From the NCBI GenBank assembly GCA_040255345.1, contig JBDZUV010000030.1, forward strand, positions 1-28,522: 28,522 nt of DNA, in the 5' to 3' direction. The notes under the pieces were generated by a model. The model saw nothing but the letters and a program-made list of their open reading frames with translations. It did not search any database and was not told the origin of the DNA. Shown here in pieces: positions 1-7,334 of this stretch; positions within the stretch are counted from its first letter, which is position 1, and each line of letters opens with the position of its first letter. The position numbers and the translations under genes are program-made. Source of the stretch: JAFDWI01 sp040255345. GTDB lineage: Bacteria; Actinomycetota; Acidimicrobiia; Acidimicrobiales; Iamiaceae.

Positions 1-1
1 A

Positions 2-763
2 TCACCAGGGCACGCGGGTGCCGTCCCACGACCACAAGGCGCCAGTCGGCGCGTCGTCGGGCAGCAGCGCAAGATTGACGGCGCCGGCCGCGGCTTCGGC
101 CGGGTCGCCACCCTGGGTCATCCCCGGCAAGAGATTGGTGGCTCGGAGCCCTGGTGCCAGGGCGTTCACCTTGAACCGGTCACCGAGCGCCTGCGCAGTG
201 AGCAGCGTCACGGCGTTCACCGCGGTCTTCGAGCTTCGGTAGGCGATCCCCGATCCCTTCACTCGTTCCCAGTCGAACTGCGGGTTCGGGCTGGCGTTCC
301 ACGTCGACGAGCCGGTTCCACTCGAGACGTTCACGATGCGTGGATGCGCAGATCGCTCGAGGGCTGGAAGGAACGCCTGGGTCACGGCGATCACCCCGAA
401 CACATTGGTCTCGTACGCGCGGCGAAAGTGCTCGACGGTCGTGTCGGCGATGTCCTCGCCGCCCGGGTTGATGCCGGCGTTGTTGACGAGGATGTCGAGC
501 TCGTCGACCTGTCGAGCGGCGGCGCTGACAGAAGCGGGGTCAGTGACGTCGAGCTGGACCACCCGTGCGTCGCCACCGAAGTGCGCGGCGGTGGCCTTTC
601 CCTTGTCCAGGTCACGGGCGGCAACCCACACAGTGACACCTCGCGCGAGCAACTGGCGCGCCGTTTCGAGTCCGATGCCACTGGTCGCTCCGGTGACCAA
701 CGCGGTGAGCGTCTCCGGCGACGACAGGCCTGCTTCGGGCAGGTGGTCGATGTGAGCATCCAT
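2..763 (-). CDS. Classical short-chain dehydrogenase/reductase (SDR)
   Basis: A 253-residue NAD(P)-dependent oxidoreductase of the classical SDR family, complete in the window (stop at 2-4). Visible motifs are the Rossmann glycine motif TGATSGIG (residues 24-31), the structural NNAG (94-97), the strand-5 serines in VNVSS (144-148) and the catalytic YRSSK (Tyr175, Lys179). The stretch between the serines and Tyr175 is longer than in minimal SDRs (an insertion of about 14 residues), as in SDRs annotated as retinol- or protochlorophyllide-reductase-like. The substrate cannot be told from sequence. It reads in the same direction as the next gene to the right but 184 bases separate them, so it is probably its own transcription unit. 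The start is the ATG at 763; a GGAG lies about 11 nt upstream, so initiation support is modest. Confidence 0.93.
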   Translation of the reverse strand: MDAHIDHLPEAGLSSPETLTALVTGATSGIGLETARQLLARGVTVWVAARDLDKGKATAAHFGGDARVVQLDVTDPASVSAAARQVDELDILVNNAGINPGGEDIADTTVEHFRRAYETNVFGVIAVTQAFLPALERSAHPRIVNVSSGTGSSTWNASPNPQFDWERVKGSGIAYRSSKTAVNAVTLLTAQALGDRFKVNALAPGLRATNLLPGMTQGGDPAEAAAGAVNLALLPDDAPTGALWSWDGTRVPW

Positions 764-934
764 GGTTCAGACTCCGACTCCGACAATGTCGCTGATGCGA
801 TCGGGAGAACCGGCTGATGAGCATGCCGACGCTCGACGACTCGTGCTGCTCCGACGATACGGCGCGAGGCGCGACCGACAAACCCACCGGTGCGATCGTC
901 GGCGCCGCAAACGCCTGTCGATTCGTCTCCTGAA

Positions 935-959
935 GACGCGAGCGTTCTCAGCGCGCGTC
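935..959 (-). terminator. Possible hairpin at the 3' end of the hydrolase gene
   Basis: GACGCG at 935-940 can pair with CGCGTC at 954-959, with two further G-C pairs inside a one-base mismatch and a 7-nt loop. It overlaps the stop codon of the PF10118-type hydrolase gene (stop at 948-950). There is no U-tract after it, so a role in termination is only a guess. Confidence 0.22.
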
Positions 960-1946
960 GTCGACCGGGGCAGTGGCCGGTCCGGTAGTCGGTCCGGTAG
1001 TCGGTGCAGTGGTCGGTGCGTCGACCGGTGCGGTCGTCGGCCCGCCAGGATGGGAACGCCACAGGGGCATCGTGCCGGTGACCGGGTCGTACTGGCCCAG
1101 CCATACCGGCAGGAAGATCGGGTCCACGAAATCACTCGGATGGTGTCCGGGCAGCGAGGACACGACCAGGGTCGGTATCACCTCGAAGGCCACCGACACC
1201 CCGAGCTTGATCAGCCGGTACCAGCACACCGGGTACCGGAGCCGCTTCTCGCCGTGCATCTGGACGAGTGCGCCGATGAACGTGAAGAACAGGATCGTCA
1301 CGAAGCCGACGATCGCGGTCCACGCGTAGCGCAGCCGGCTGCCGTCGGTGGCTTCGAACACGTCATAGGTGCTCGATTTGTGTTCGATCTCTTCGGCGAG
1401 GTGCCAGCAGAAAAGGGTGGCCGCCACCGGGTCGGACCGGTCCATCAGGGTGCCCAGGTGGGCTTCGGTCCAGCGTGCGACGCCGTAGGAGATCGTCTCG
1501 CCCGACGCCGCGTAGGCGACCTTGAACCGGGGGCTGCGCCGTTCGACCCAGGCGTCGTTCAGCGCGAGAAGCCGCTCGACGCGCCGCAGGCCCGGATAAC
1601 GGGCAGTGACGATCGCGTTGAGGCACGCGTGTTGGGTGAAATGCCCGGTTTCCTGACGCACGTAGGCCTCGGTCCGGGCACGGAGTTCCGGATCCAACCG
1701 GTCGAAGGTGGAGGTGACCGCTCGGATGAACTGGGGCTCCGCGTAGGGCATCCCGAGGGAGATCCCGTTTGCTGCGGCGGCGAATTCGGGGAACTGCGGT
1801 GCCCACATCGGATCGAAATCCGGCGGGTACTCGAAGGCGATGCGCCGGTGGGCAAGCTCGGTCTCGGTCCGGCGTTCGCCGGCGCGCCTCAGGGACCCGT
1901 CCACGGGCGCGTCGGATGCTGCTCGAGGCACGGCGGTTCCCATCAT
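948..1946 (-). CDS. PF10118-type metal-dependent hydrolase
   Basis: Resembles the COG3687/PF10118 predicted metal-dependent hydrolase family, helical proteins with conserved His/Glu residues thought to bind metal. Seen here: RQETGHFTQHACLN and HLAEEIEHKSSTYD, the two family metal-ligand blocks, then a hydrophobic stretch (about WTAIVGFVTILFFTFIGALV) that may be membrane-associated. The reading frame stays open up to 2177, but I place the start at the paired ATG-ATG at 1946/1943 (332/331 aa). The upstream extension is Arg/Pro/Gly-rich, non-conserved in character, and would cover the promoter region of the divergent gene. The C-terminus is a Thr/Asp/Pro tail made of four-residue repeats (see the repeat at 967-1038). 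The substrate is unknown. Confidence 0.8.
   Translation of the reverse strand: MMGTAVPRAASDAPVDGSLRRAGERRTETELAHRRIAFEYPPDFDPMWAPQFPEFAAAANGISLGMPYAEPQFIRAVTSTFDRLDPELRARTEAYVRQETGHFTQHACLNAIVTARYPGLRRVERLLALNDAWVERRSPRFKVAYAASGETISYGVARWTEAHLGTLMDRSDPVAATLFCWHLAEEIEHKSSTYDVFEATDGSRLRYAWTAIVGFVTILFFTFIGALVQMHGEKRLRYPVCWYRLIKLGVSVAFEVIPTLVVSSLPGHHPSDFVDPIFLPVWLGQYDPVTGTMPLWRSHPGGPTTAPVDAPTTAPTTGPTTGPATAPVDDAR
967..1038. repeat. 12-bp tandem repeat coding for a TTAP-like tail
   Basis: Six consecutive 12-bp units with consensus close to GGTSCGGTAGTC; the two units at 979-990 and 991-1002 are identical. They encode, on the minus strand, repeats of the type (T/V)(T/D)(A/G)P at the C-terminus of the hydrolase. 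The unit is a whole number of codons, so copy-number change would alter tail length without breaking the frame. Confidence 0.75.
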
Positions 1947-2060
1947 CGAACCATCGGCCCGTGGCGGGAACTCGTGAGGCCTCACGACGGCCGGAGCGAC
2001 ACCCCTGGTACGGCCGCCGACCCCACCCAGGCCCGTGCCGCCGTTTTTTCGTGAAGGGCT

Positions 2061-2086
2061 GTTTGGCACGGCCGGGGCAAGGGAAG
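2061..2086 (+). promoter_or_regulatory. Candidate SigB/SigF-type stress promoter
   Basis: GTTTGG (2061-2066) and GGGAAG (2081-2086) separated by 14 nt resemble the GTTT-N15-17-GGGTA consensus of actinobacterial SigB/SigF-type sigma factors (16 nt lie between GTTT and GGGAA). It is about 110 nt upstream of the ATG of the YqjD-like gene. The motif is short and GC-biased, so chance occurrence is possible. Confidence 0.35.
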
Positions 2087-2195
2087 AACTCCGCAGCCTC
2101 GGAGCCGGGGTCCGTCGACCGGAAGGGTGACCGGCGAGGACCACTTGACCGGTCCGATGCGGCGACACCGTCGGCACCGACCACAGGAGATGCAG

Positions 2196-2972
2196 ATGTC
2201 CCTACCTTCGAACCCCACCTCGGGTTCCCCTTCATCCACCAAGCAGGCCACCGAAGAGCCCACCAACCGGGTCGCGACACAGACCGCGTCGGCTACTGCA
2301 GACCGGGCGAGCGCGGTCGCCGGCGCGACCACGCAGGAAATGCGCGACGTCGCGCAGCACGCGCAGGAACAGTTCGGCACCGTCGTCGACGAGGCCCGCG
2401 ACCAGGCGCTCAAGGTCGTCTCCAGCGCCACCTCGGAGTTGAACGACCAGCTCGAGCAACGGCTCGACGGTGCCACACAGACCGCGCGCACCACGGCCAG
2501 CGAGCTACAGGCACTTGCCGACGGCCGGGTCGAGGACGCCGGCCGGACCGGCGAACTGGTCCGACAGGCCGGTGACCGTCTCGAGCGCTTCGCCGACCGG
2601 GTCGACGAACTGGGCGTGCGAGGCGTCACCGGCGAGATCACCGATTTCGCCCGTCGGCGGCCCGTCGCGTTCTTGGTCTCGGCCGCCGCGCTCGGGATCA
2701 TGGTCGGGCGGCTCGCCCGAGCGGGCAAGGAGCTGTCGGACGACACCCCGGCATCGACGTCGACCGACCAGACACCGGCGCGCTCAGCACCTCCGGTCGG
2801 GCAGCAACCGCGGCCCCAGGTCGGCGAGGAAGACCTCACGGGCCTCGCCGCGCCATCGACCGCACCGGCAGGTGACCGGCCGCCCGTGCCCTCGGTGCCC
2901 ACGACGCCCGACGCCGGCGGTCCGATGCCCCACGGCGCTCCGCAGTACGGAACCGCACCGGAGGTGCGTTGA
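2196..2972 (+). CDS. YqjD/DUF883-like helical membrane-anchored protein
   Basis: A 258-residue hypothetical protein. Residues about 15-140 are Ala/Glu/Gln/Thr-rich amphipathic helix, like apolipoprotein or LEA-type repeats. A single C-terminal membrane segment follows (FARRRPVAFLVSAAALGIMV), then a disordered Pro-rich tail. Helix plus RRRP-hydrophobic anchor recalls the ElaB/YqjD/DUF883 group, which tether to the inner membrane in stationary phase. The neighbouring holin-X gene (E. coli YqjE belongs to the same Pfam family) strengthens this. The ATG at 2196 is chosen because AGGAGA at 2185-2190 sits 5 nt before it; an ATG at 2190 is too close. The stop overlaps the next start by one base (TGATG), so translation is probably coupled. 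The molecular role is unknown. Confidence 0.72.
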   Translation: MSLPSNPTSGSPSSTKQATEEPTNRVATQTASATADRASAVAGATTQEMRDVAQHAQEQFGTVVDEARDQALKVVSSATSELNDQLEQRLDGATQTARTTASELQALADGRVEDAGRTGELVRQAGDRLERFADRVDELGVRGVTGEITDFARRRPVAFLVSAAALGIMVGRLARAGKELSDDTPASTSTDQTPARSAPPVGQQPRPQVGEEDLTGLAAPSTAPAGDRPPVPSVPTTPDAGGPMPHGAPQYGTAPEVR

Positions 2973-3373
2973 TGTCATCGGTTCAACCCAAACAGGCGGA
3001 CCAGTCGTTGGCCGAGCTCGTCGGTTCCATGTCACAGGACGTCTCCACGCTGCTCCGCAAGGAGGTCGAGCTGGCGAAAGAGGAACTCCGGGCCGATGCC
3101 AAGCAGGCAGGCAAGGTCGGCCAAGGGTTTGCCGGTGCCGCCGCCGCGGCCCTGTATGCGGGATTCGCGCTGGTGCTCACCCTCGGTTTCGCGCTCGACG
3201 TCGCGTTACCGAGATGGGCCGCATTTCTCATCGTGACCGCCGTACTGGGGGCCCTCGCCGCCCTTCTCGCCCGGAAGGGGCGCAGCGACCTCGAGCATTT
3301 CGACCCCAAACCCGACATGACCATCGAAACCCTGAAGGAGGACGCACGGTGGCTGCACGAACAGAAGAACTGA
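2972..3373 (+). CDS. Holin-X/YqjE-like membrane protein (PF07332 type)
   Basis: A 133-residue small membrane protein of the 'phage holin family / actinobacterial holin-X' type, which also includes E. coli YqjE. The N-terminal amphipathic part has the family-typical LRKEVELAKEELRADAKQAG. Two membrane helices follow (about residues 50-72 and 78-98), then a charged cytoplasmic tail. It is not evidence of a prophage: this family is widespread in chromosomal stress operons. The ATG at 2972 overlaps the previous stop and follows a GGAGG-like site at 2960-2965; a TTG at 2969 is less likely. Its 3' end overlaps the next gene by 25 nt, so the three genes form one operon. Confidence 0.85.
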   Translation: MSSVQPKQADQSLAELVGSMSQDVSTLLRKEVELAKEELRADAKQAGKVGQGFAGAAAAALYAGFALVLTLGFALDVALPRWAAFLIVTAVLGALAALLARKGRSDLEHFDPKPDMTIETLKEDARWLHEQKN

Positions 3374-3957
3374 GGCGCGACATCGAACAGACCCGCCAAC
3401 ACATGAGCGGCACCCTCGACGCCATCGGCGACCGGGTGAGCCCGGGACGCATCGTGGAACGCCGATGGGATCGCGCCCGTCACAAGGCCCGCCACCTCAA
3501 CGAACGGCTCATGGGCACGCCACGCCATGGCGTCGGATCGGCCCGCGACCACCTCGGCGACCTGGCCCATTCGGCATCGGATGTCGCCCACGCCGCGGGC
3601 GACGCCGTCACGTCGGCACCGGACAAGATCGAATCGACCACGCAGGGTGCGCCTCTGGTCGTGGGTGCCGTCACGTTCGGTCTGGGTGTCCTGATCGGCT
3701 CGATGACCCCACCGAGCCGCGAAGAGACCCAGCTGGCCGAGCAGGTGATGGAGCCGGTGCGCAACGAGGCCCAGGCGATCGCGCAAGAGGTGGTCGGGTC
3801 CGCCAAGGACCAGGCCACCTCCGGCATGGATCAGACCCGGCAAGCCGTGAGCGAGGCGACCGGCGAGGTCACGTCGCATGCGAGGGACGCCGCACGTGAG
3901 GTCTCCCAGCGGGCCGGCGAGGCGAAGAACGACGTCGCCGACCAGATGCAGGGCTAG
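3349..3957 (+). CDS. DUF3618-like membrane-associated protein
   Basis: A 202-residue protein starting at GTG 3349, supported by AGGAGG at 3336-3341 with 7 nt spacing inside the previous gene. The N-terminus (TEELRRDIEQTRQHMSGTLD followed by AIGDRVSP) matches the DUF3618 pattern (RxxIExTRxxLxxTxxAI..R..P). A short hydrophobic stretch near residues 98-115 (APLVVGAVTFGLGVLIGSM) is a likely membrane anchor. The rest is Ala/Glu/Gln-rich helix similar in character to the first gene of the trio. DUF3618 proteins commonly accompany holin-X proteins in actinobacteria; their function is not known. A 5-bp GC hairpin follows the stop (3958-3970) with no U-tract. Confidence 0.8.
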   Translation: MAARTEELRRDIEQTRQHMSGTLDAIGDRVSPGRIVERRWDRARHKARHLNERLMGTPRHGVGSARDHLGDLAHSASDVAHAAGDAVTSAPDKIESTTQGAPLVVGAVTFGLGVLIGSMTPPSREETQLAEQVMEPVRNEAQAIAQEVVGSAKDQATSGMDQTRQAVSEATGEVTSHARDAAREVSQRAGEAKNDVADQMQG

Positions 3958-4014
3958 GCCGGCGACCGGCAAGCGGGCGACCCCTGATGGCTCGCCACCG
4001 CGCGGCGCCGGCCG

Positions 4015-5016
4015 GTGCGCGACGAGGCAACGGTGGACCGGCACAAGCCTGAAAAGCGTCTCGCCCGTGACCCGGAGGGCCCCGCCTACGAGCCGTCCGG
4101 CAGTGTGCTTCAGACCGTGAAGCGATCGGCGATCGAGTTCAAGGAAGACAACGGCACCGACTGGGCGGCGGCGCTGACCTACTACTCGGTGCTGTCGATC
4201 TTCCCCGCTCTGATCGCCATGGTGTCGATCGTGGGCCTGGTCGGTGATCCCCAGAAGGTCACCGAGAACTTCACCGACATCGTGAACGAGCTCGGCCCGT
4301 CGACGGCGTCGTCGACGTTCAAGGGCCCCATCGACAGCATCACCGCCAACCGCGGCACGGCCGGAGTGCTGTTGATCGTGGGCGTCGTCGCCGCCCTGTG
4401 GACGGCGTCCGCCTACGTGGGGGCCTTCTTCCGCGCCTCGAACGAGATGTACGAAGTGGAGGAAGGGCGGGCGTTCGTCATGATGCGCCCACTCCAGATG
4501 CTGGTGACGCTGCTCCAGGTGCTGCTGCTCGCGGCGGTTGGTCTGGCTCTGGTGGTCACCGGGCCGGTGGCGGAGAAGGTCGGATCGGCCCTGGGCATCG
4601 GCAGCACCGCGGTGCTCGTGTGGGACATCGCCAAGTGGCCGATCATGGCCGCCACCGTGCTGCTCGCCATCGCCGTGCTGTACTACGCGTCGCCCAATGC
4701 CAAGCTGCGCGGCTTCACGTGGGTGTTTCCGGGCGCGATCGTCGCCATGGTTCTCTGGCTCATCGCCTCGGCCGGGTTCGCCGTGTACGTCGCTAACTTC
4801 GGGTCGTACAACAAGACCTACGGGACGTTGGGAGGCGTGATCACCTTCTTGGTGTGGCTGTGGATCACGAACATCGCGGTCGTTCTCGGCGCCGAGTTCA
4901 ACGCCGAGCGCGAGCGCAGCAGGGAGTTCGCCGAAAGGGCGCCGGGCGCAGACCGCGAGCTGCAGATCGACATGCGTACCCACCCGAAGGTCGAGCGGCG
5001 ATCCCACACGGCCTGA
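4015..5016 (+). CDS. YihY/BrkB family inner-membrane protein
   Basis: A 333-residue YihY/virulence-factor BrkB family membrane protein (often called ribonuclease BN in old annotations, which is incorrect for this family). Diagnostic features: FKEDNGTDWAAALTYYSVLSI leading into the first helix, a total of six predicted membrane helices, the segment YASPNAKLRGFTWVFPGAIV, and the C-terminal YGTLGGVITFLVWLWITN plus VVLGAEFNAE. These match the family in order and length. The function is unresolved; transport or envelope stress roles have been proposed. The GTG at 4015 gives the longest product. An alternative GTG at 4033 has a better placed GAGG (4024-4027) and would remove six residues. It lies 57 nt after the membrane-stress trio and may be co-transcribed. 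Confidence 0.9.
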   Translation: MRDEATVDRHKPEKRLARDPEGPAYEPSGSVLQTVKRSAIEFKEDNGTDWAAALTYYSVLSIFPALIAMVSIVGLVGDPQKVTENFTDIVNELGPSTASSTFKGPIDSITANRGTAGVLLIVGVVAALWTASAYVGAFFRASNEMYEVEEGRAFVMMRPLQMLVTLLQVLLLAAVGLALVVTGPVAEKVGSALGIGSTAVLVWDIAKWPIMAATVLLAIAVLYYASPNAKLRGFTWVFPGAIVAMVLWLIASAGFAVYVANFGSYNKTYGTLGGVITFLVWLWITNIAVVLGAEFNAERERSREFAERAPGADRELQIDMRTHPKVERRSHTA

Positions 5017-5100
5017 GCACCCGGTCACCGCCCGGCTCGATCAGGTGGATCATCGAGGACGACATCGATGACGACCGCGACCGCGACGGACCGGGACCCC

Positions 5101-6561
5101 TCAGGCGGAGAGATCCGCGAGATCCCGGTCGGTCCAGAAGCCCAACGCGGGCATGGCACCGACGAAACCGCCGGCGCCATAGCGGCCGAGGCGGGCACGT
5201 CCCGCGTCTGACAGCAGCTCGATCGCGTCGAAGAAGGCCTGTGGCCCGGCGGCGCGTAGGGCGGCGTCACCCTCGCTCGAACGTTTCGGCAGGTTGGTCG
5301 TGAGGAACACGAGCGGCGCATCGATGCCCTTGCCCCGCAGCGCGTGCGCCCGACCGAGCGACTTCCAGACCGTGTCGGTCCGGAGCAGTCCGCCCCGGCG
5401 ACTGGTGAACGCGCCCGAGACGTCGAAGAACCACCGGTCTCCCTGCGCGTCCCGGGCGATGAAGTCGACGGTGACGCCCGTCTGTCGGATGCGCTTGTTC
5501 GTCTCGACGACCACGAACCCCGCGTCTTCGAGGATCTCGAGCGCGAGTTTCTGTGCCGCCTTTCCTTCCCGGCTCGCTCGCCGCTTGAAGCTGTCGTCGG
5601 GCGACGGCTCGGGCGGGTCGATCGCGCGCCGGGTGCGCGGCTGGCTCGGCTCCGCGTCGGGTGCGCCGATCGCTTCGGCGAAGCGCCGCCGAGCGATCGC
5701 CACGTACTCGGGGTCGAGGTCGTAGCCGGCGTATCGGCGGCCGAGTTTCGCGGCGGCGATGAGCGCCGAACCGCTCCCCATGAACGGGTCGAGCACGAGG
5801 TCGTCTTTGAACGTGTAGAGCCGGATCAGCCGTTCTGGCAGTTCGACCGGGAACGGGGCGGGGTGCCCCACGCGGCGCGCGCTCTCCGGAGGGATCGACC
5901 AGACGTCGAGCGTGAACGCCATGAAGTCGTCGGTCATCAGGGTGCTTTCGCTCGGCAGGTCCGCCGACGCACGTTGCTTGACCGTCTTGGCCCGGTCGAA
6001 GCGGCCCTTGCTGGCCACGACCACCCGTTCGGTGATGTCCCGCAGGACCGGATTCGACGCGCTCCGGAACGAACCCCACGCGCACGACCCACTCGCACCT
6101 TCGGCCTTCTGCCAGATGATCTCACCCCGAAGCAGCAAGCCGAGGTCGTCCTCCAAGATCCGGATCACGTCCGCCGACAGGCTCCGGTACGGCTTACGGC
6201 CCAGGTTCGCGACGTTGACCGCGATCCGCCCGCCCGGCTCCAACTTGCGCACACATTCGGCGAACACGTCGCGGAGCAGATCCAGGTAGTCGAGGTACGT
6301 CGAAGGCACGCCGTCACGCTCCAACTCCTCTTCATACTGCTTGCCGGCGAAGTACGGGGGCGACGTGACGACCAACGCGACCGAGCCGTCCTGGACGCCG
6401 TCCATGTGGCGCGCGTCGCCCGCGAAGAACGGATCGGGCAGCGGCGTCGGATCGAGCACGCGCTCGTCCGCACTGACCACCGGAGGCCTGAACCGCGCAT
6501 AGAACGCGGACGCGTCGTGGCCCTCGCGCGTGCTCACACCGAAGTTCGACGTCGACGTCAA
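5101..6561 (-). CDS. Beta-class DNA (cytosine-N4/adenine-N6) methyltransferase with nuclease-like C-terminal domain
   Basis: A 486-residue two-domain protein. Residues about 45-300 are a beta-class amino-methyltransferase: catalytic motif IV TSPPY (66-70) precedes the AdoMet-binding motif I DPFMGSGS (258-265) followed by YAGYDLDPEY. SPPY is more typical of m4C enzymes than the DPPY of m6A enzymes. After a Pro-rich linker (about 300-330) comes an alpha/beta domain (about 335-440). Its GVTVDFIA (Asp366) and WFFDVSGAF (Asp380) sit as in PD-(D/E)XK nucleases, but the usual Lys is Ser. The frame is open to 6621, but the TTG at 6561 is preceded by AAGGAG (6573-6568) with 6 nt spacing, which is decisive. 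No separate restriction or specificity gene is nearby, so it is either a solitary methyltransferase or a self-contained system. Confidence 0.87.
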   Translation of the reverse strand: MTSTSNFGVSTREGHDASAFYARFRPPVVSADERVLDPTPLPDPFFAGDARHMDGVQDGSVALVVTSPPYFAGKQYEEELERDGVPSTYLDYLDLLRDVFAECVRKLEPGGRIAVNVANLGRKPYRSLSADVIRILEDDLGLLLRGEIIWQKAEGASGSCAWGSFRSASNPVLRDITERVVVASKGRFDRAKTVKQRASADLPSESTLMTDDFMAFTLDVWSIPPESARRVGHPAPFPVELPERLIRLYTFKDDLVLDPFMGSGSALIAAAKLGRRYAGYDLDPEYVAIARRRFAEAIGAPDAEPSQPRTRRAIDPPEPSPDDSFKRRASREGKAAQKLALEILEDAGFVVVETNKRIRQTGVTVDFIARDAQGDRWFFDVSGAFTSRRGGLLRTDTVWKSLGRAHALRGKGIDAPLVFLTTNLPKRSSEGDAALRAAGPQAFFDAIELLSDAGRARLGRYGAGGFVGAMPALGFWTDRDLADLSA

Positions 6562-6574
6562 CTCTCGCTCCTTG

Positions 6575-6588
6575 CCGTCACGTGACGG
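6575..6588. promoter_or_regulatory. 14-bp perfect palindrome upstream of the methyltransferase start
   Basis: CCGTCACGTGACGG is a perfect palindrome centred on CACGTG, directly upstream of the AAGGAG ribosome-binding site of the methyltransferase gene. Its position fits an operator for a dimeric regulator or a short hairpin in the leader. No regulator can be assigned. Confidence 0.4.
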
Positions 6589-6775
6589 TGCCCGACCGAC
6601 CCTACCAACGCCACCGGACACGACGACGACGACGAGGACAGCCGCCCCGCGCCTGCGCCGCGTCGGGCTCGAACACCCAGCAGCGCAGGCTCACGCCGGC
6701 GAGGAGCCGGCCGGAACGGCCCGATCGGTCGACAGGTTGCGTGCACGGTCGGCCGCGTGTGGTGGACTCGCCCCT

Positions 6776-7306
6776 GTGGCCACCGGTTCAGAAGACCCCG
6801 AGCACCCACGGTCGCGCCTCGTGGCCGGGCGGCGTGGACGGTCCGGCGACGGGTTTCTGCGCTGCGACGACGGCCACGTGCGCTGGGGCCGCTACGGCGC
6901 GGCCGGGGCGTTGTTCGTCCATCAGGGCGAGCACGGCACCGAAGCGTTGATGCAGCTTCGATCCGCCCGTGCCCACGAGGGCGGCACGTGGTCGTGTCCG
7001 GGTGGCGCCATCGACCAGGGCGAATCCCCGCTGGTGGCGGCGCTGCGGGAAACCACCGAAGAGGTGGGCGCTCCGCCGGAACCCCATGAGCTGCTCGGCG
7101 ACTACGTGTTCGCGCCGGCCGGCGACTGGCAGTACGTGACCTCGGTGATCCGCGTGCCACGTCGCTTCGGCGCGCGCAGGAACTTCGAGACCGCCGAGGT
7201 CCGTTGGTGCACCGGCGCAGAAATCGAGCGCCTCCCGCTCCACCCGGGTTTCGCTGCCGCCTGGCCGCACCTGTGGGAGATCGCCCATGGGCGCGGCTCG
7301 GCGTGA
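6776..7306 (+). CDS. Nudix hydrolase
   Basis: A Nudix-fold pyrophosphohydrolase of about 176 residues. The Nudix box GX5EX7REX2EEXG is complete (from GAIDQGE to RETTEEVG). The segments LMQLRSARAHEGGTWSCPGG and DWQYVTSVIRV are typical strands before and after it. The substrate (nucleoside diphosphate derivative) cannot be assigned. The C-terminus is plain and there is no extra domain. The frame is open from 6530, but that start lies inside the divergent methyltransferase gene. I choose the GTG at 6776, which leaves a short N-terminal extension before the domain; the TTG at 6737 is an alternative. No start has a strong ribosome-binding site, so the N-terminus is uncertain. Confidence 0.85.
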   Translation: MATGSEDPEHPRSRLVAGRRGRSGDGFLRCDDGHVRWGRYGAAGALFVHQGEHGTEALMQLRSARAHEGGTWSCPGGAIDQGESPLVAALRETTEEVGAPPEPHELLGDYVFAPAGDWQYVTSVIRVPRRFGARRNFETAEVRWCTGAEIERLPLHPGFAAAWPHLWEIAHGRGSA

Positions 7307-7334
7307 CTTCGCCGCAGTGCGGACCTGCCCGGAC

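Noticed and set aside
2972..3373. Possible prophage because of a holin-family protein
   Set aside because: PF07332 proteins are common chromosomal membrane proteins (YqjE-like); no lysin, structural phage gene or integrase is nearby.
2983..5028. Very long open frame on the minus strand opposite the stress trio and BrkB gene
   Set aside because: Shadow of high-GC coding sequence: the plus-strand genes have recognised domains, ribosome-binding sites and overlaps, while this frame is His/Arg/Gly-rich without domain features.
5010..5106. GCCTGAG / CTCAGGC inverted repeat flanking the 84-bp convergent gap
   Set aside because: Both convergent genes simply end in Ala-stop (GCC TGA) followed by G; the symmetry is explained by coding coincidence and the arms are too far apart for a terminator.
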